Source: Natrinema hispanicum (GTDB lineage: Archaea; Halobacteriota; Halobacteria; Halobacteriales; Natrialbaceae). Taken from it: 34,335 bases of DNA. Of the stretch, positions 16,927 to 25,595 are shown in pieces. The notes beneath the pieces were generated by a model that ran no database searches, had not been told where the DNA came from, and was given only the letters and a program-made list of their open reading frames with translations. Both the position numbers and the translations under genes were made by a program. The number at the start of each line of letters is the position of its first letter. Position 1 is the stretch's first letter. Location of the stretch: positions 1-34,335 of the forward strand of contig NZ_FOIC01000028.1 in assembly GCF_900111485.1 (NCBI RefSeq), written 5' to 3'.

Positions 16927-19900
16927 TCACGGTCCTCTCGAGCTCGAAAGTAACGAGTTGAAGATCTTCTTCTGTGCGCGCCGGAGGTGCTGATGGAACG
17001 TCGCCGGTGCGATCTCGAGCGACGCAGAGACGTCCTCGCCGGAGGCGTCGCGGGGCCACTCGAAAAAGCCCGCGTGATAGGCTGCCTCGAGGGCCGCTCG
17101 CTGGCGATCAGTAAGCTCGTCTGTCAGCACGTGGCGGATGCGTTCGGCGGTCGTGTCGGGGCGCGTGATCTGGCGGTGTTTCAGCAGTTCCGCGGCTGGA
17201 TAGGTCGTCTGTACGACATCGATTGCGCGCCGAACGTCGGCACCCGGTGCGAGGAGGACCGTCATCCGGTAGTCGCCGTCTTCGACGACGACCCGCTCGA
17301 TGGCCCCGCCCAGCGAGGCGACCGTCGACAGCACCGGTGGATCGGAAAGCCGGAGTTCGAAACTCGTTGGCCCGTCTGCGGTCCGGTAGGTTATGTCCGC
17401 CCAGTGTGGGATCGTGTCGACGAGCGCGTCCATCCCTGCGATAGCATCCTCGGTGAGCGTCCCGTAGGCGAGATACTCGTCGTTCTCGATGGGGATGATG
17501 TGGTCGAGCGTGATCGTGCCGGCGGCCGTCGCGTTGGCTCCGACGGCGGCAAAGATATCGCGAACACGAAACTGGAGTTCGACGACGTCGTCGCTCATCA
17601 ACGCCCGCTTGCGCTCGGTGGCAGCGATCGCGTGGCCCACGACCTCTCCAAGTTGACTGATAACCGTCCGTTCCTCACCCTCGAACGCGTTCGGTCGGTC
17701 AGCATAAACGTTCAATACCCCGTAGACGGTGTCCTCGTAGATGATTGGGATCGCTGCCGACGAGCGGAAGCCGTACCGTTCGATATGGTCGCGCCAAGGG
17801 TCATGTCTGCTGTCAGCCTCGATATCCTGTGTCGTCTGAATCTCACGCTCGAGAATCGCCCGTCCCGTTGGCCCTTTGCTGCGCTCGTCGTCGGGATCGG
17901 TCGAGATCGTGATCTCGTCGAGATAGCCCTCAACGCCAGCCTCTGCTCGCAGGTTCACCGTCTGTGAGCCAACGTCGACGTCGCCGACCCAGGCGAACAG
18001 ATACGACTCTGCCTCGGCGAGGCGCTCGCAGACGACGCGCTCGATCTCTTCGCGTGTCGACTGCGCGATCACCTCGTCGGTGATGCTGCGGACGACATCG
18101 TTGAGATTATTGAGTGCAGCGAGTTGCTCGCGCTGGCGCTCGAGGTCCTGTTCGTGCTCGATCCGTTCAGTGATGTCCTGAAACGCACCACGGAGCGCGA
18201 CCACTTCGCCGTCAGTTTGCACGACATTACAAATCGCTCGAACCCATCGTTGGTCGCCATCGTCAGGCTGTAATCGAAGTGTTAGATCAAACGACTCGCC
18301 CTCCTCGATCGCGTGCTCGATCGCCTCGCGGATCCGCGGCCGATCTTCGGGATGGTAGAACGAAATCCCGTCCGCGAGGTCGACCTCCTGCTCCGGCGAG
18401 AGCCCGTGGATGCGATAAACCTCGTCGGTCCACCGGAGGTCGGCAGGCGTCGTACTCACGTCGAGTTCCCAGGCCCCAACGTTGGCCAGTTGCTGTGATT
18501 GTTCGAGCAGTTCCGTCGTTCGCTCGAGGCTGGCCTCGTGTTCGCGGAGCTGGCGCTCTTTTCGTTTGCGCTCAGTGATGTCCTGATAAATTGCCATGCC
18601 GCTGAACACGATCCCATCGTCGTCGGTTACGGGAGAGACATGTATCCACAGCTCGCGGCCGTCTTGTGTCACCTCGAACGTCGTCGTTTCGCCCTCGAGC
18701 GCGCGCTGATAGGCTGTCTCGACCTGATCGCAGGTTGCTGGCTCGGTGAACAATGTGCCGGCTGGCGCGCCGACAAGTTGGTCCGGACCAAGACGACACT
18801 GTTTGACGAGCTCGCCACCGACAAGCGTGTACTCGAGATCGTCGTCGAAGAGTGTGACCATGCCGTTCGGGAAGTTCTCGACGAGGGTGCGATAGCGACG
18901 TTCCGATTCTTCGAGGTCACGTTCGCGCTCCTTTTGCTCGCTAATATCCGTAAAGTAAACCGAGAGCCCGGACTCCGAAGGGAACACCTTGACGATCTCT
19001 CAGATGTCGAGCGGCGCAGAGTAGCGTTCGAAACTCGTCGCAGTCTGGGTAGCCAGCGCCGTTTCGTACCGGTCACGGAGCGGATCATCGACGGGGACGG
19101 ACAGCGCCTGCCAGATGTTTCTGCCAAGCAGTTCGGATTCGGCGTGGCCCAGCAACGTTTCGGCGCGGTCGTTGACGTAGGTAAATCGGAACTCGTCGTC
19201 GAGTGCGTAGAACGCGTCGTCGATCCGCTCGAAGACCGCATCGAGTTCGGCTTCGAGGTCGTCGTGCTGGCGCTCGAGACGTTTCGCCTGCTCTTTCAGT
19301 TGCGTAATGTCGTCGACCGTAACGATGACACCGGCGTCATCGTCGAGTGGCTCAGCGTTTATTGAGAGCCACCGCGTCTGTCCGTCACAACCCTCGACCT
19401 GACCGTGCTGGTTGACGACCGACTCGCCGGTCGCGAGCGCCCGCGCTGCTGGCCGCTCCGAATATGGGATCACATCCCCGTCCTCGTCGAGCAGGGGCAA
19501 GCCGCCAAGCACGTATGTTTCCGGGTCGGTCCCAGTCAACCCCAGACACTTCGAGAACTGTTGGTTTGCGCGCCGGATTTCGCCGTCGGTATCGAAGATT
19601 GCGATCCCCGTCGGACTGGCCTCGAGGACGCGCTCGAGGAGGGTTCGTTCCGTGTGACAGGCGTGTGCCGAGCGTTTCCGATCTGTCACGTCGTAGTAGA
19701 GTTCGATTCGAGCCAGCATAATCGCCGGACTCGATCGGCTTGCTCCGGTATTCGAGCCAGCGTTCCTCGCGGTCTTCGCCGGCCGTGACGTGACACTCGA
19801 ACCGTTCGATGTCCGTATTATCTTCGTCGGCCGCCAGCACGGCATTGGCGAACGAAACACCGTCGTCGACGACGGTCGAGAGGTGCTCGGTTACGAGCGC

Positions 19901-20296
19901 TCGGTTGTCCCGGCCGAGGGCACCGTCGCGGTCGAGACCGAAATACCGCTCGGCCGTCTCGTTGAGCCACACCACCTCGCGGTCCGCATCGAGGACGAAG
20001 AGGCCGATCTCGGCGGCATCGATTACGTCGATCAGCGGTCCAGCAACGGCGGGACGGTCCTCGCCGGCGGTGGTCCGATCGGCCGCTGACGGTGGTCGCC
20101 ACCAGACACGTGCACTCGCTCCGACTTTCTTGGTCTCGAGTCGGCCGTGCTCGACGAGCCGATCCAACCGGTCGTACGTGCTCCGTCTCCCGAGATCGAG
20201 CCTGTCAGCCACCTCGTTGGTCGTCCGTGGGACCCCAGCGTCGTCGAAACATGCAAGCGTTTCCCGGAGGTTTTCGGTCAACGCGGAAGCCGTCAT
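16927..20296 (-). pseudogene. Broken multi-PAS/GAF/HTH-10 (bacterio-opsin activator-like) regulator
   Basis: Would encode about 1120 residues. Order: N-terminal winged helix (TTNEVADRLDLGRRSTYDRL), five PAS domains (for example AAEIGLFVLDADREVVWLNE, EASPTGIAIFDTDGEI and ENFPNGMVTLFDDDLEY), a GAF domain (about 18050-17630), the bacterio-opsin-activator domain and a C-terminal HTH-10 (ELTDRQRAALEAAYHAGFFE). Two lesions break it. Near 19711 one extra base shifts the frame; dropping it restores YAG-RIELYYDVTDRK. At 19000-19002 an in-frame TGA sits where relatives usually have Trp (PLDI-stop-EIVKVFPSESG). The coding look is well kept on both sides, so decay is recent or the sequence has errors. 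Convergent with aroA, 37 bp apart. Confidence 0.85.
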
Positions 20297-20324
20297 TGCG
20301 TTCTACAACGCGACTCGGTCCCTA

Positions 20325-20332
20325 TAACCCCT
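20325..20332 (-). promoter_or_regulatory. TATA-like box of the broken PAS regulator
   Basis: GTTATAGG on the minus strand, centred about 33 bp before ATG 20296, giving a leader of a few bases. The promoter looks intact although the gene is broken. Confidence 0.4.
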
Positions 20333-20448
20333 CCGCCGACGGAGCGTATTCCGGAACGGGAAAACGAGATTCCCACAGGCAGTCCAGCGTGTGGATACGG
20401 GACTGTAGTGGGGGCGACATATGGCGGGTTCCCAGCAGAGAATTACCT

Positions 20449-20456
20449 AATTATAT
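20449..20456 (+). promoter_or_regulatory. TATA box of the small DUF7344 gene
   Basis: AATTATAT in an AT-rich patch about 45 bp before ATG 20498. The predicted transcript start near 20480 leaves a leader of roughly 18 nt. Confidence 0.45.
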
Positions 20457-20497
20457 CTAGCGCACGCTTCCGGAAAGCCCGGAACGAGTAGAAAACG

Positions 20498-20827
20498 ATG
20501 ACACAATCGCTACGCGATCGTCTGGAGGTCCCTCCCATCGTGGACGAGCGCGACCGATTGCTCGCGTCCCAACGGTGTCGGCTCGTCCTCGAGCACTTTG
20601 CAGGACGGGCCGACCCCGTCGACCTCACCGCGCTGGCGTCGGCAATCGCCACGCGAGAACAGAACCACGACACAGGCCACGAGTGCGTCGAGCACGTCGC
20701 GATCTCGCGCCACCACGTCCACCTCTCCATGCTGTCTCAGTTCGGTCTCCTCGAGTACGACGCCGGCAACGCGCGGGTCGCATCGTGTCCGAGCCGTGCT
20801 GACACTCGTACACTTCCGATCTCATGA
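20498..20827 (+). CDS. DUF7344-like small winged-helix protein
   Basis: 109 residues. The pattern PPIVDERDRLLASQRCRLVLEH, then LTALASAIATRE, then VEHVAISRHHVHLSMLSQFGLLEYD matches the haloarchaeal DUF7344 domain, a short winged-helix-like fold seen in predicted regulators. The last 15 residues are not conserved-looking. Convergent with the DICT gene, 3 bp apart. No ligand-binding part, so it may act as a DNA-binding or partner protein. Function not known. Confidence 0.8.
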   Translation: MTQSLRDRLEVPPIVDERDRLLASQRCRLVLEHFAGRADPVDLTALASAIATREQNHDTGHECVEHVAISRHHVHLSMLSQFGLLEYDAGNARVASCPSRADTRTLPIS

Positions 20828-20830
20828 AAG

Positions 20831-21562
20831 CTATGACACGTCGTACGTCGTCTCGAGATACGTAACCAGCCGTTCGACCAGCTCCGGATCGTACGTCCAG
20901 AACCCGTAGAATTCGTCCGGACGGCGCTCTTTTGCGAGTAACGCACAGGCTTCCAGTTCGTTGTCGCCACCATCGAAGACCACGAACCAGTAGTTGCCGA
21001 GTTCGCTGCCGGTCTCAGAGACGACGGTCACTCCCTCGGGGACCGGCTCGGTCCAGTCGTCGCCGAGAAACACCGCGACCGTCAGCGAGCCGTAGCTCCC
21101 GAACCGATCGTAGACCTCTCGCTGTGCGGCAAGCGCCGTCGCACGTTCGAAGCCCGTGTACAGTCGACCAGTGCCGACGCGCCACGCCCGATCTTCAATC
21201 TCGCGGGACGTTGCCAACATCTGCCGCGGGCGATACGACGTAAACAGTGTCTTCTCGAGGAAGCTGAACAGGTTCGTTCGGTCATCCGCCGTCTCCGCAA
21301 GCTCCCACGGCGGATGAATCCGCGGCGAGAGCATCGCCTGAAATCCGTCGAGCCCCAGCGCGCCCCGAAACTCACCGGTGACATCCCGTATGATCACGAA
21401 CCCCGGCTCGTCGAGCGAGCCGAGCGACTGGTGGCGGACATCGACGTTTCGCGTCTCGAACTGCCGGCGCAGTGCCTCGAGGATCGCGTCGTCGTTGGTG
21501 TGGACCTCGAGCGTTTTTCGCTCGCGTTCGACCGTTTCGATGAATTCACCAAGCGAGTTCAT
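20831..21562 (-). CDS. DICT sensory domain protein
   Basis: 243 residues. The N-terminus (1-60) is MNSLGEFIETVERERKTLEV. The DICT domain, known from diguanylate cyclases and two-component proteins, follows (about 65-240): LFSFLEKTLFTSYRPRQMLATSREIEDRAWR, then TGFERATALAAQREVYDRFG and NYWFVVFDGGDNELEACALLA. No output domain is fused to it. The start overlaps the stop of the upstream DUF7344 gene by 4 nt (ATGA), so the two are made together and are likely partners, with DICT sensing and DUF7344 as output. The signal is unknown. Confidence 0.82.
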   Translation of the reverse strand: MNSLGEFIETVERERKTLEVHTNDDAILEALRRQFETRNVDVRHQSLGSLDEPGFVIIRDVTGEFRGALGLDGFQAMLSPRIHPPWELAETADDRTNLFSFLEKTLFTSYRPRQMLATSREIEDRAWRVGTGRLYTGFERATALAAQREVYDRFGSYGSLTVAVFLGDDWTEPVPEGVTVVSETGSELGNYWFVVFDGGDNELEACALLAKERRPDEFYGFWTYDPELVERLVTYLETTYDVS

Positions 21563-21930
21563 GCTTCCGTGTCGGTCACGCCCAACGCGTCGCTGACGGC
21601 GTCCGGAATGTCGGTCTCAGAGACGGCCTTCGTCTCGGTATCGAACGCGATGAACCCCAGTTCAGCGAGTCGAGGAAGGATCGCGTGATACAGTCGCAGC
21701 TGAATCTGCTCGCGATCGGACGGCGCAGCGATCGCTCCCGTCTCGCTTGCGACTTTGGCAGTGACCACATCGGCAAGTTCCTCGAGCGTCGGCGCTGGAT
21801 GGTCGTGGAGATAGACGAGCACGGCGCGGGTGTGGCGGTCCCCGAGCAAGCGGACGACATCGTCGAACGGGAACTCGTCGGCCGCTTCCCGGAGCGCATA
21901 CAGATCGGGCTCGAACTGTTCGTCGCCCAT
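21559..21930 (-). CDS. DUF7344 winged-helix protein paired with DICT
   Basis: 123 residues from ATG 21930 (MGDEQFEPDLYALREAADEF). The DUF7344 layout is DDVVRLLGDRHTRAVLVYLHDH, then LEELADVVTAKVAS, then IQLRLYHAILPRLAELGFIAFD. A longer frame to 22005 exists, but a TATA-like TATCTATTTG lies 30 bp before 21930, so the longer start would be upstream of the predicted transcript. Translationally coupled to the DICT gene. Confidence 0.8.
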   Translation of the reverse strand: MGDEQFEPDLYALREAADEFPFDDVVRLLGDRHTRAVLVYLHDHPAPTLEELADVVTAKVASETGAIAAPSDREQIQLRLYHAILPRLAELGFIAFDTETKAVSETDIPDAVSDALGVTDTEA

Positions 21931-21954
21931 GGGTAGTTGTGTGTTGGCATGCAA

Positions 21955-21965
21955 CAAATAGATAC
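21955..21965 (-). promoter_or_regulatory. TATA box of the DUF7344-DICT operon
   Basis: TATCTATTTGT on the minus strand, centred about 30 bp before ATG 21930. It predicts a leaderless or near-leaderless message and decides the start of the gene. Confidence 0.5.
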
Positions 21966-22143
21966 GCACGTCGCCTGCAGCGACAGCCAACGATTGTTGG
22001 GCCACACGCCTACGTGACGTGTGTTGGCATACGCGTTCGCTGCCCGCTGTCAGTAACAGTTCGATCCGATCTATCTAGACAGCGTTCGAGCGTCGTGCGA
22101 GAATCCTGCAGGGCTAAGTGTCCCCGTCTCTGAGGACGTGATA

Positions 22144-23394
22144 ATGAACGGCAACCGCTTCGGTCGCCTCTTTCAGGTGACCACGTTCGGCGAGAGCCAC
22201 GGGGAGGCGATGGGCTGTACCATCTCGGGCTGTCCCGCCGGCCTCGAGCTCTCCGCAGAGGACATTCAGGAAGACCTCGATCGGCGCAAGCCGGGCCAGT
22301 CGATGATCACGACCAGCCGTGGCGAACCCGACGCCGTCTCGATCAAATCCGGGATTCAGGACGGCTACACGACAGGGACGCCGATCGGGCTCGTCATCCA
22401 GAACAAAGACGCCCGCTCGGGCAAGTACGAACCGTTCATCACCGCGCCACGACCCAGCCACGGCGACTTTACTTACTCGGCAAAGTTCGGCACCCGCAAC
22501 TGGGGCGGCGGCGGCCGCTCGTCGGCCCGCGAAACGGTCAACTGGGTCGCCGCAGGCGCGATCGCAAAGAAACTGCTCGCACGCGAAGGGATCGAACTCA
22601 AAGCCCACGTCAACCAGATCGGTGACATTGAGGCCCCCGAGGTGAGCTTCGAGGAGATGCTCGAGCACAGCGAGGAAAACGACGTTCGGTGTGCCCACCC
22701 CGAAACCGCCGAGGAGATGCAAGAGCGGATCGCGGAGTATCAGGAGGAAGGCGACTCCATCGGCGGCAGCATCTACTTCGAGGCACAGGGCGTCCCCGTC
22801 GGCCTCGGCGCGCCGCGCTTTGACTCCCTCTCCGCGCGACTCGGCCAGGCCATGATGGCCGTCCCGGCGGCGACGGCTTTCGAGTTCGGCCTCGGAACCG
22901 AGGCTGCCGAGTGGACCGGCAAAGAGCGCAACGACGACTGGGAGTTCGACGACAGCGAGGGGCATCGCGCCTCGGAGGAGAGTAGCGCGGAGCAAAGCTC
23001 CGCGGACAGTCAAGCGGCGAAGCCGCGAGACGACGGCGACGAGCCGCGAACGTGGGGCAATCCGACGCCGGTCGAGAACGACCACGGCGGCATTCAGGGC
23101 GGTATCAGCTCCGGCGAACCGATCTACGGCGAGGTCACGCTGCACGCACCGACGTCGATCCCGAAGGCCCAGCAGACCGCCGACTGGGAAACCGGCGAAC
23201 TCAAAGAGGAGAAGGTCATCGGCCGCCACGACCCCGTCCTCCCGCCGCGTGGCGTCCCCGTCGTCGAGGCGATGCTCGCGCTGACGCTCGTCGACTTCAT
23301 GCTCCTGTCGGGCCGGCTCAACCCCGACCGCGTCGACGACCAGCCCGGCAAGTACGACACAGACTACCACCCGAGCAACCCGCGCAACGAGTAG
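22144..23394 (+). CDS. aroC: Chorismate synthase with palindrome-encoded insertion
   Basis: 416 residues. Converts EPSP to chorismate with reduced FMN, the last step of the shikimate pathway. Motifs: TFGESHGEAMGCTISGCPAG, DLDRRKPGQS, TAPRPSHGDFTYSAKFG, GGGRSSARETVNWVAAGAIA and GGIQGGISSGEPI. ATG 22144 starts the family N-terminus MNGNRFGRLFQ; a GTG two codons earlier is less likely. Residues about 270-302 form a hydrophilic extra loop (EGHRASEESSAEQSSADSQA) placed between the GKERND strand and the HGGIQGG motif. Its DNA holds two perfect hairpins (see repeat at 22986). Confidence 0.96.
   Translation: MNGNRFGRLFQVTTFGESHGEAMGCTISGCPAGLELSAEDIQEDLDRRKPGQSMITTSRGEPDAVSIKSGIQDGYTTGTPIGLVIQNKDARSGKYEPFITAPRPSHGDFTYSAKFGTRNWGGGGRSSARETVNWVAAGAIAKKLLAREGIELKAHVNQIGDIEAPEVSFEEMLEHSEENDVRCAHPETAEEMQERIAEYQEEGDSIGGSIYFEAQGVPVGLGAPRFDSLSARLGQAMMAVPAATAFEFGLGTEAAEWTGKERNDDWEFDDSEGHRASEESSAEQSSADSQAAKPRDDGDEPRTWGNPTPVENDHGGIQGGISSGEPIYGEVTLHAPTSIPKAQQTADWETGELKEEKVIGRHDPVLPPRGVPVVEAMLALTLVDFMLLSGRLNPDRVDDQPGKYDTDYHPSNPRNE
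22986..23026 (+). repeat. Double hairpin inside aroC
   Basis: CGCGGAGC-AAA-GCTCCGCG (22986-23004, 8-bp perfect stem) followed by GCGGC-GAA-GCCGC (23014-23026, 5-bp stem). It lies in an in-frame stretch that most chorismate synthases lack, and looks like a small palindromic element that has entered the gene without breaking the frame. A loosely similar motif with GCGAAGCGAGC lies in the IS at 114-127. Confidence 0.55.
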
Positions 23395-23404
23395 CGAACC
23401 GACA

Positions 23405-23419
23405 CCGGCGTTCTGCCGG
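23405..23419 (+). terminator. Possible hairpin after aroC
   Basis: CCGGC-GTTCT-GCCGG just after the aroC stop. The stem is short and no T-run follows, so termination is uncertain. Confidence 0.25.
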
Positions 23420-23533
23420 CACGCGGCGCGCGCTGTATCCGCGCAAACCAACCGATCGCAGTCGAACGGCATGTCAGCTCGAGTGTCTTTTCTCGAGCGT
23501 AACACCTAACCCACCGTCTGTGGTCGACGACAT

Positions 23534-24313
23534 ATGCGGGATTTTCACGTCCACTCGAACTACTCGGACGGCGAATTCCTCCGGTCGATGGCCCAAGCCG
23601 CCGCGTCGGCCGGACTCGAGGGCGTCGGCTTCGCCGACCACTGCAACGTGGCCACGCGTGACCACCACGCGTCGATGCGTAGCGTCTACGGGTTCAACCT
23701 CGATCTTACCTACGAGCGCCGGCGGCAGGGGATCGACCGCCTGCGCGAGGAGTTCGACCTCGAGATCTACGACGCCGTCGAGATGGACTACGATCCGCGC
23801 GACGAGGCCGCCATCGACGCCTTTCTCTCGGAGGCGGGCTTCGACTATGCGATCGGGAGCGTCCACGACGTCGATGGTCGCAACGTGCAGGTTCCGTCCC
23901 ACTTCGATTCGATGAGCAACACCGAGTGTGATGCGGTCGTCGACGCGTATTTCGAACAACTCGTTGCACTCGTCGAATCGGAACTGTTCGAGATCGCAGC
24001 GCACGTCGATTTACTCGAGCGGACGCCGCCGCTGCGGGGCCGAGCGACCGACGACCACTATCGACGCGTGGCACGGGCGTTCGCCGAGTCGCGGACGATT
24101 CCGGAGGTCAACGCCGGACGGGCGCTGTCCGACGCCGACATCGTCCACCCGTCCGACCGATTTCTCTCCATTCTGCGCGAGTACGACGTGGCCGTGACCG
24201 TCGGCACCGACTCGCATCGGCCGAGCGAACTCCCTGATCGGGCCGACTTCCTTGCTGATTTCGTCCATGAAACGGGGCTCGAGCCGGTTGATCCCGACAG
24301 GCTCGCGAAGTAG
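23534..24313 (+). CDS. PHP-family phosphatase, histidinol-phosphatase-like
   Basis: 259 residues. The PHP metal site is complete: H5 and H7 (DFHVHSNYSDG), GFADHCN, the glutamate in AVEMDYD, the histidine in IGSVHDVDG, AAHVDLLE and the closing GTDSHRPSE. Size and motifs fit the histidinol-phosphatase (HisK-type) branch of PHP proteins, which removes phosphate from L-histidinol phosphate. Other PHP phosphoesterase activities are possible because no his genes are nearby. Downstream of aroC with a 139-bp gap. Confidence 0.85.
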   Translation: MRDFHVHSNYSDGEFLRSMAQAAASAGLEGVGFADHCNVATRDHHASMRSVYGFNLDLTYERRRQGIDRLREEFDLEIYDAVEMDYDPRDEAAIDAFLSEAGFDYAIGSVHDVDGRNVQVPSHFDSMSNTECDAVVDAYFEQLVALVESELFEIAAHVDLLERTPPLRGRATDDHYRRVARAFAESRTIPEVNAGRALSDADIVHPSDRFLSILREYDVAVTVGTDSHRPSELPDRADFLADFVHETGLEPVDPDRLAK

Positions 24314-24483
24314 TCGAACCGGTCAGTCCGGTCTGCACGATGACGACGGACTCGAGTTACAACAGCAAAGAGCCGAGACGCGAACAGCAATCGACGGTCG
24401 CTGGCCTGACCGTCGCGTACAGCAATTATCGAATCGAATTCGCCGATATCGGACACATTCACGATTCTCGACTGGTTTCTCGA

Positions 24484-24493
24484 GTGGTACCAC
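24484..24493 (+). promoter_or_regulatory. Upstream operator-like palindrome
   Basis: GTGGTACCAC, a perfect 10-bp palindrome about 20 bp before the TATA-like element of the acoA-like gene. It shares GTGGTACC with the second palindrome at 24522; centres are about 40 bp apart, near four helical turns. Confidence 0.55.
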
Positions 24494-24509
24494 CTAAAGA
24501 TAGCTGCTA

Positions 24510-24517
24510 GATATATG
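24510..24517 (+). promoter_or_regulatory. TATA box of the acetoin-type dehydrogenase operon
   Basis: GATATATG centred about 36 bp before ATG 24549, predicting a start site near 24540 and a short leader. Confidence 0.5.
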
Positions 24518-24521
24518 TGTG

Positions 24522-24536
24522 GTGGTACCGTACCAC
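24522..24536 (+). promoter_or_regulatory. Operator-like palindrome between TATA box and start
   Basis: GTGGTAC-C-GTACCAC, perfect 7-bp arms around one base. Lying between the TATA box and the predicted transcript start, it would block polymerase if a repressor were bound. No regulator gene is adjacent. Confidence 0.6.
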
Positions 24537-24548
24537 AGTAGTGGCACA

Positions 24549-25595
24549 ATGACAGAGTTAGACCTTGACAGTGCGGATGGCAGGCAAGAGGCGTTACGCC
24601 GGATGGTAACGATCCGGGCGTTCGACCAGGAGGCGGGGAATCGATTCGCAGACGGCGAGATTCCGGGTTTCGTCCATCTCTATATCGGTGAGGAGGCGGT
24701 CGGTGTCGGCACCTGTGCGGCACTCGAGTCCGACGACTATATCGCGAGTACACATCGTGGGCACGGCCACTGTATCGCGAAGGGGCTCGATCCGAAGTAT
24801 ATGATGGCCGAACTCTACGGCAAGGCTGAGGGCTACTGTAACGGCAAGGGTGGGTCGATGCACATCGCGGACGTCGACGCCGGGATGCTCGGCGCGAACG
24901 GCATCGTCGGTGCGGGGCCGCCGATGGCGACCGGCGCGGCGCTGTCCATCGACTACCAAGACCGCGACGAGGTCGCGGTCGGCTTCCTCGGTGACGGAGC
25001 CGTCGCGCAGGGACAGGTCCACGAAGCGATCAACCTCGCCTCGACCTGGGACCTGCCGGCCATCTTCGTCGTCGAGAACAACCACTATGGGGAGGGGACG
25101 CCGGTCGAGAAACAGCACAACCTCGACAACCTGAGCGATACGGCCCAGGCCTACGACATCCCCGGCGTGACGGTCGACGGCATGGACATCACTGCCGTCG
25201 CGGAGGCCGTCGCTGAAGCCCGTGACCGAGCCCGTGCCGGCGACGGGCCGACGATGGTCGAAGCCCAGACGTACCGCTACCGCGGCCACTACGAGGGCGA
25301 CGAGGAGCCCTACCGCGACGACGATGAGATCGAACGCTGGAAAGAGCAAGATCCGATTGAATCGTTCAAAGACCGACTGATCGAGCGCGGCGAACTGACC
25401 CAAGAGGAGTTCGACGACCTCGAGTCCGAGATCGAGTCGACGATCGACGACGCCATCGAGTACGCGCAGGCAGCGGACTATCCGGAGCCAAGCGCGGCCT
25501 ACGAGGACATGTTCGTCGACCAGCCACCAGAACTCCAGCACTTTGCGAACGTCGCACGGACCGACGGCGGCGCAAACGGCGGTGACCACCGATGA
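24549..25595 (+). CDS. acoA: Thiamine-dependent dehydrogenase E1 alpha (acetoin-type)
   Basis: 348 residues. With E1 beta it decarboxylates or cleaves a 2-oxo substrate on thiamine diphosphate and loads the acyl group on the E2 lipoyl arm. It has the N-terminal RRMVTIRAFDQEAGNRFADGE, HRGHGHCIAKG, GKGGSMHIADVDAGMLGANGIVG and the thiamine motif GDGAVAQGQVHEAINLASTW ... VVENN. The phosphorylation-loop region reads TYRYRGHYEGDEEPYR. Length and the AcoX-like neighbour favour an acetoin dehydrogenase; pyruvate or branched-chain 2-oxoacids cannot be ruled out. ATG 24549 was chosen; the next gene overlaps by 4 nt. Confidence 0.88.
   Translation: MTELDLDSADGRQEALRRMVTIRAFDQEAGNRFADGEIPGFVHLYIGEEAVGVGTCAALESDDYIASTHRGHGHCIAKGLDPKYMMAELYGKAEGYCNGKGGSMHIADVDAGMLGANGIVGAGPPMATGAALSIDYQDRDEVAVGFLGDGAVAQGQVHEAINLASTWDLPAIFVVENNHYGEGTPVEKQHNLDNLSDTAQAYDIPGVTVDGMDITAVAEAVAEARDRARAGDGPTMVEAQTYRYRGHYEGDEEPYRDDDEIERWKEQDPIESFKDRLIERGELTQEEFDDLESEIESTIDDAIEYAQAADYPEPSAAYEDMFVDQPPELQHFANVARTDGGANGGDHR

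Noticed and set aside
16927..20296. Reading the split PAS regulator as two or three separate genes
   Set aside because: Frames meet inside PAS domains, with homology continuing across each break and no start signal at the inner ATG codons, so a broken single gene is the simpler reading.
21931..22005. Longer start for the DUF7344 gene at 22005
   Set aside because: The TATA-like box at 21955-21965 places the transcript start downstream of it, and the extra residues do not match the family.
22114..23505. 463-codon open frame on the minus strand across aroC
   Set aside because: It is antisense to a certain chorismate synthase gene. Long antisense frames are expected in GC-rich haloarchaeal DNA, and its Arg/Val-rich translation has no domain.
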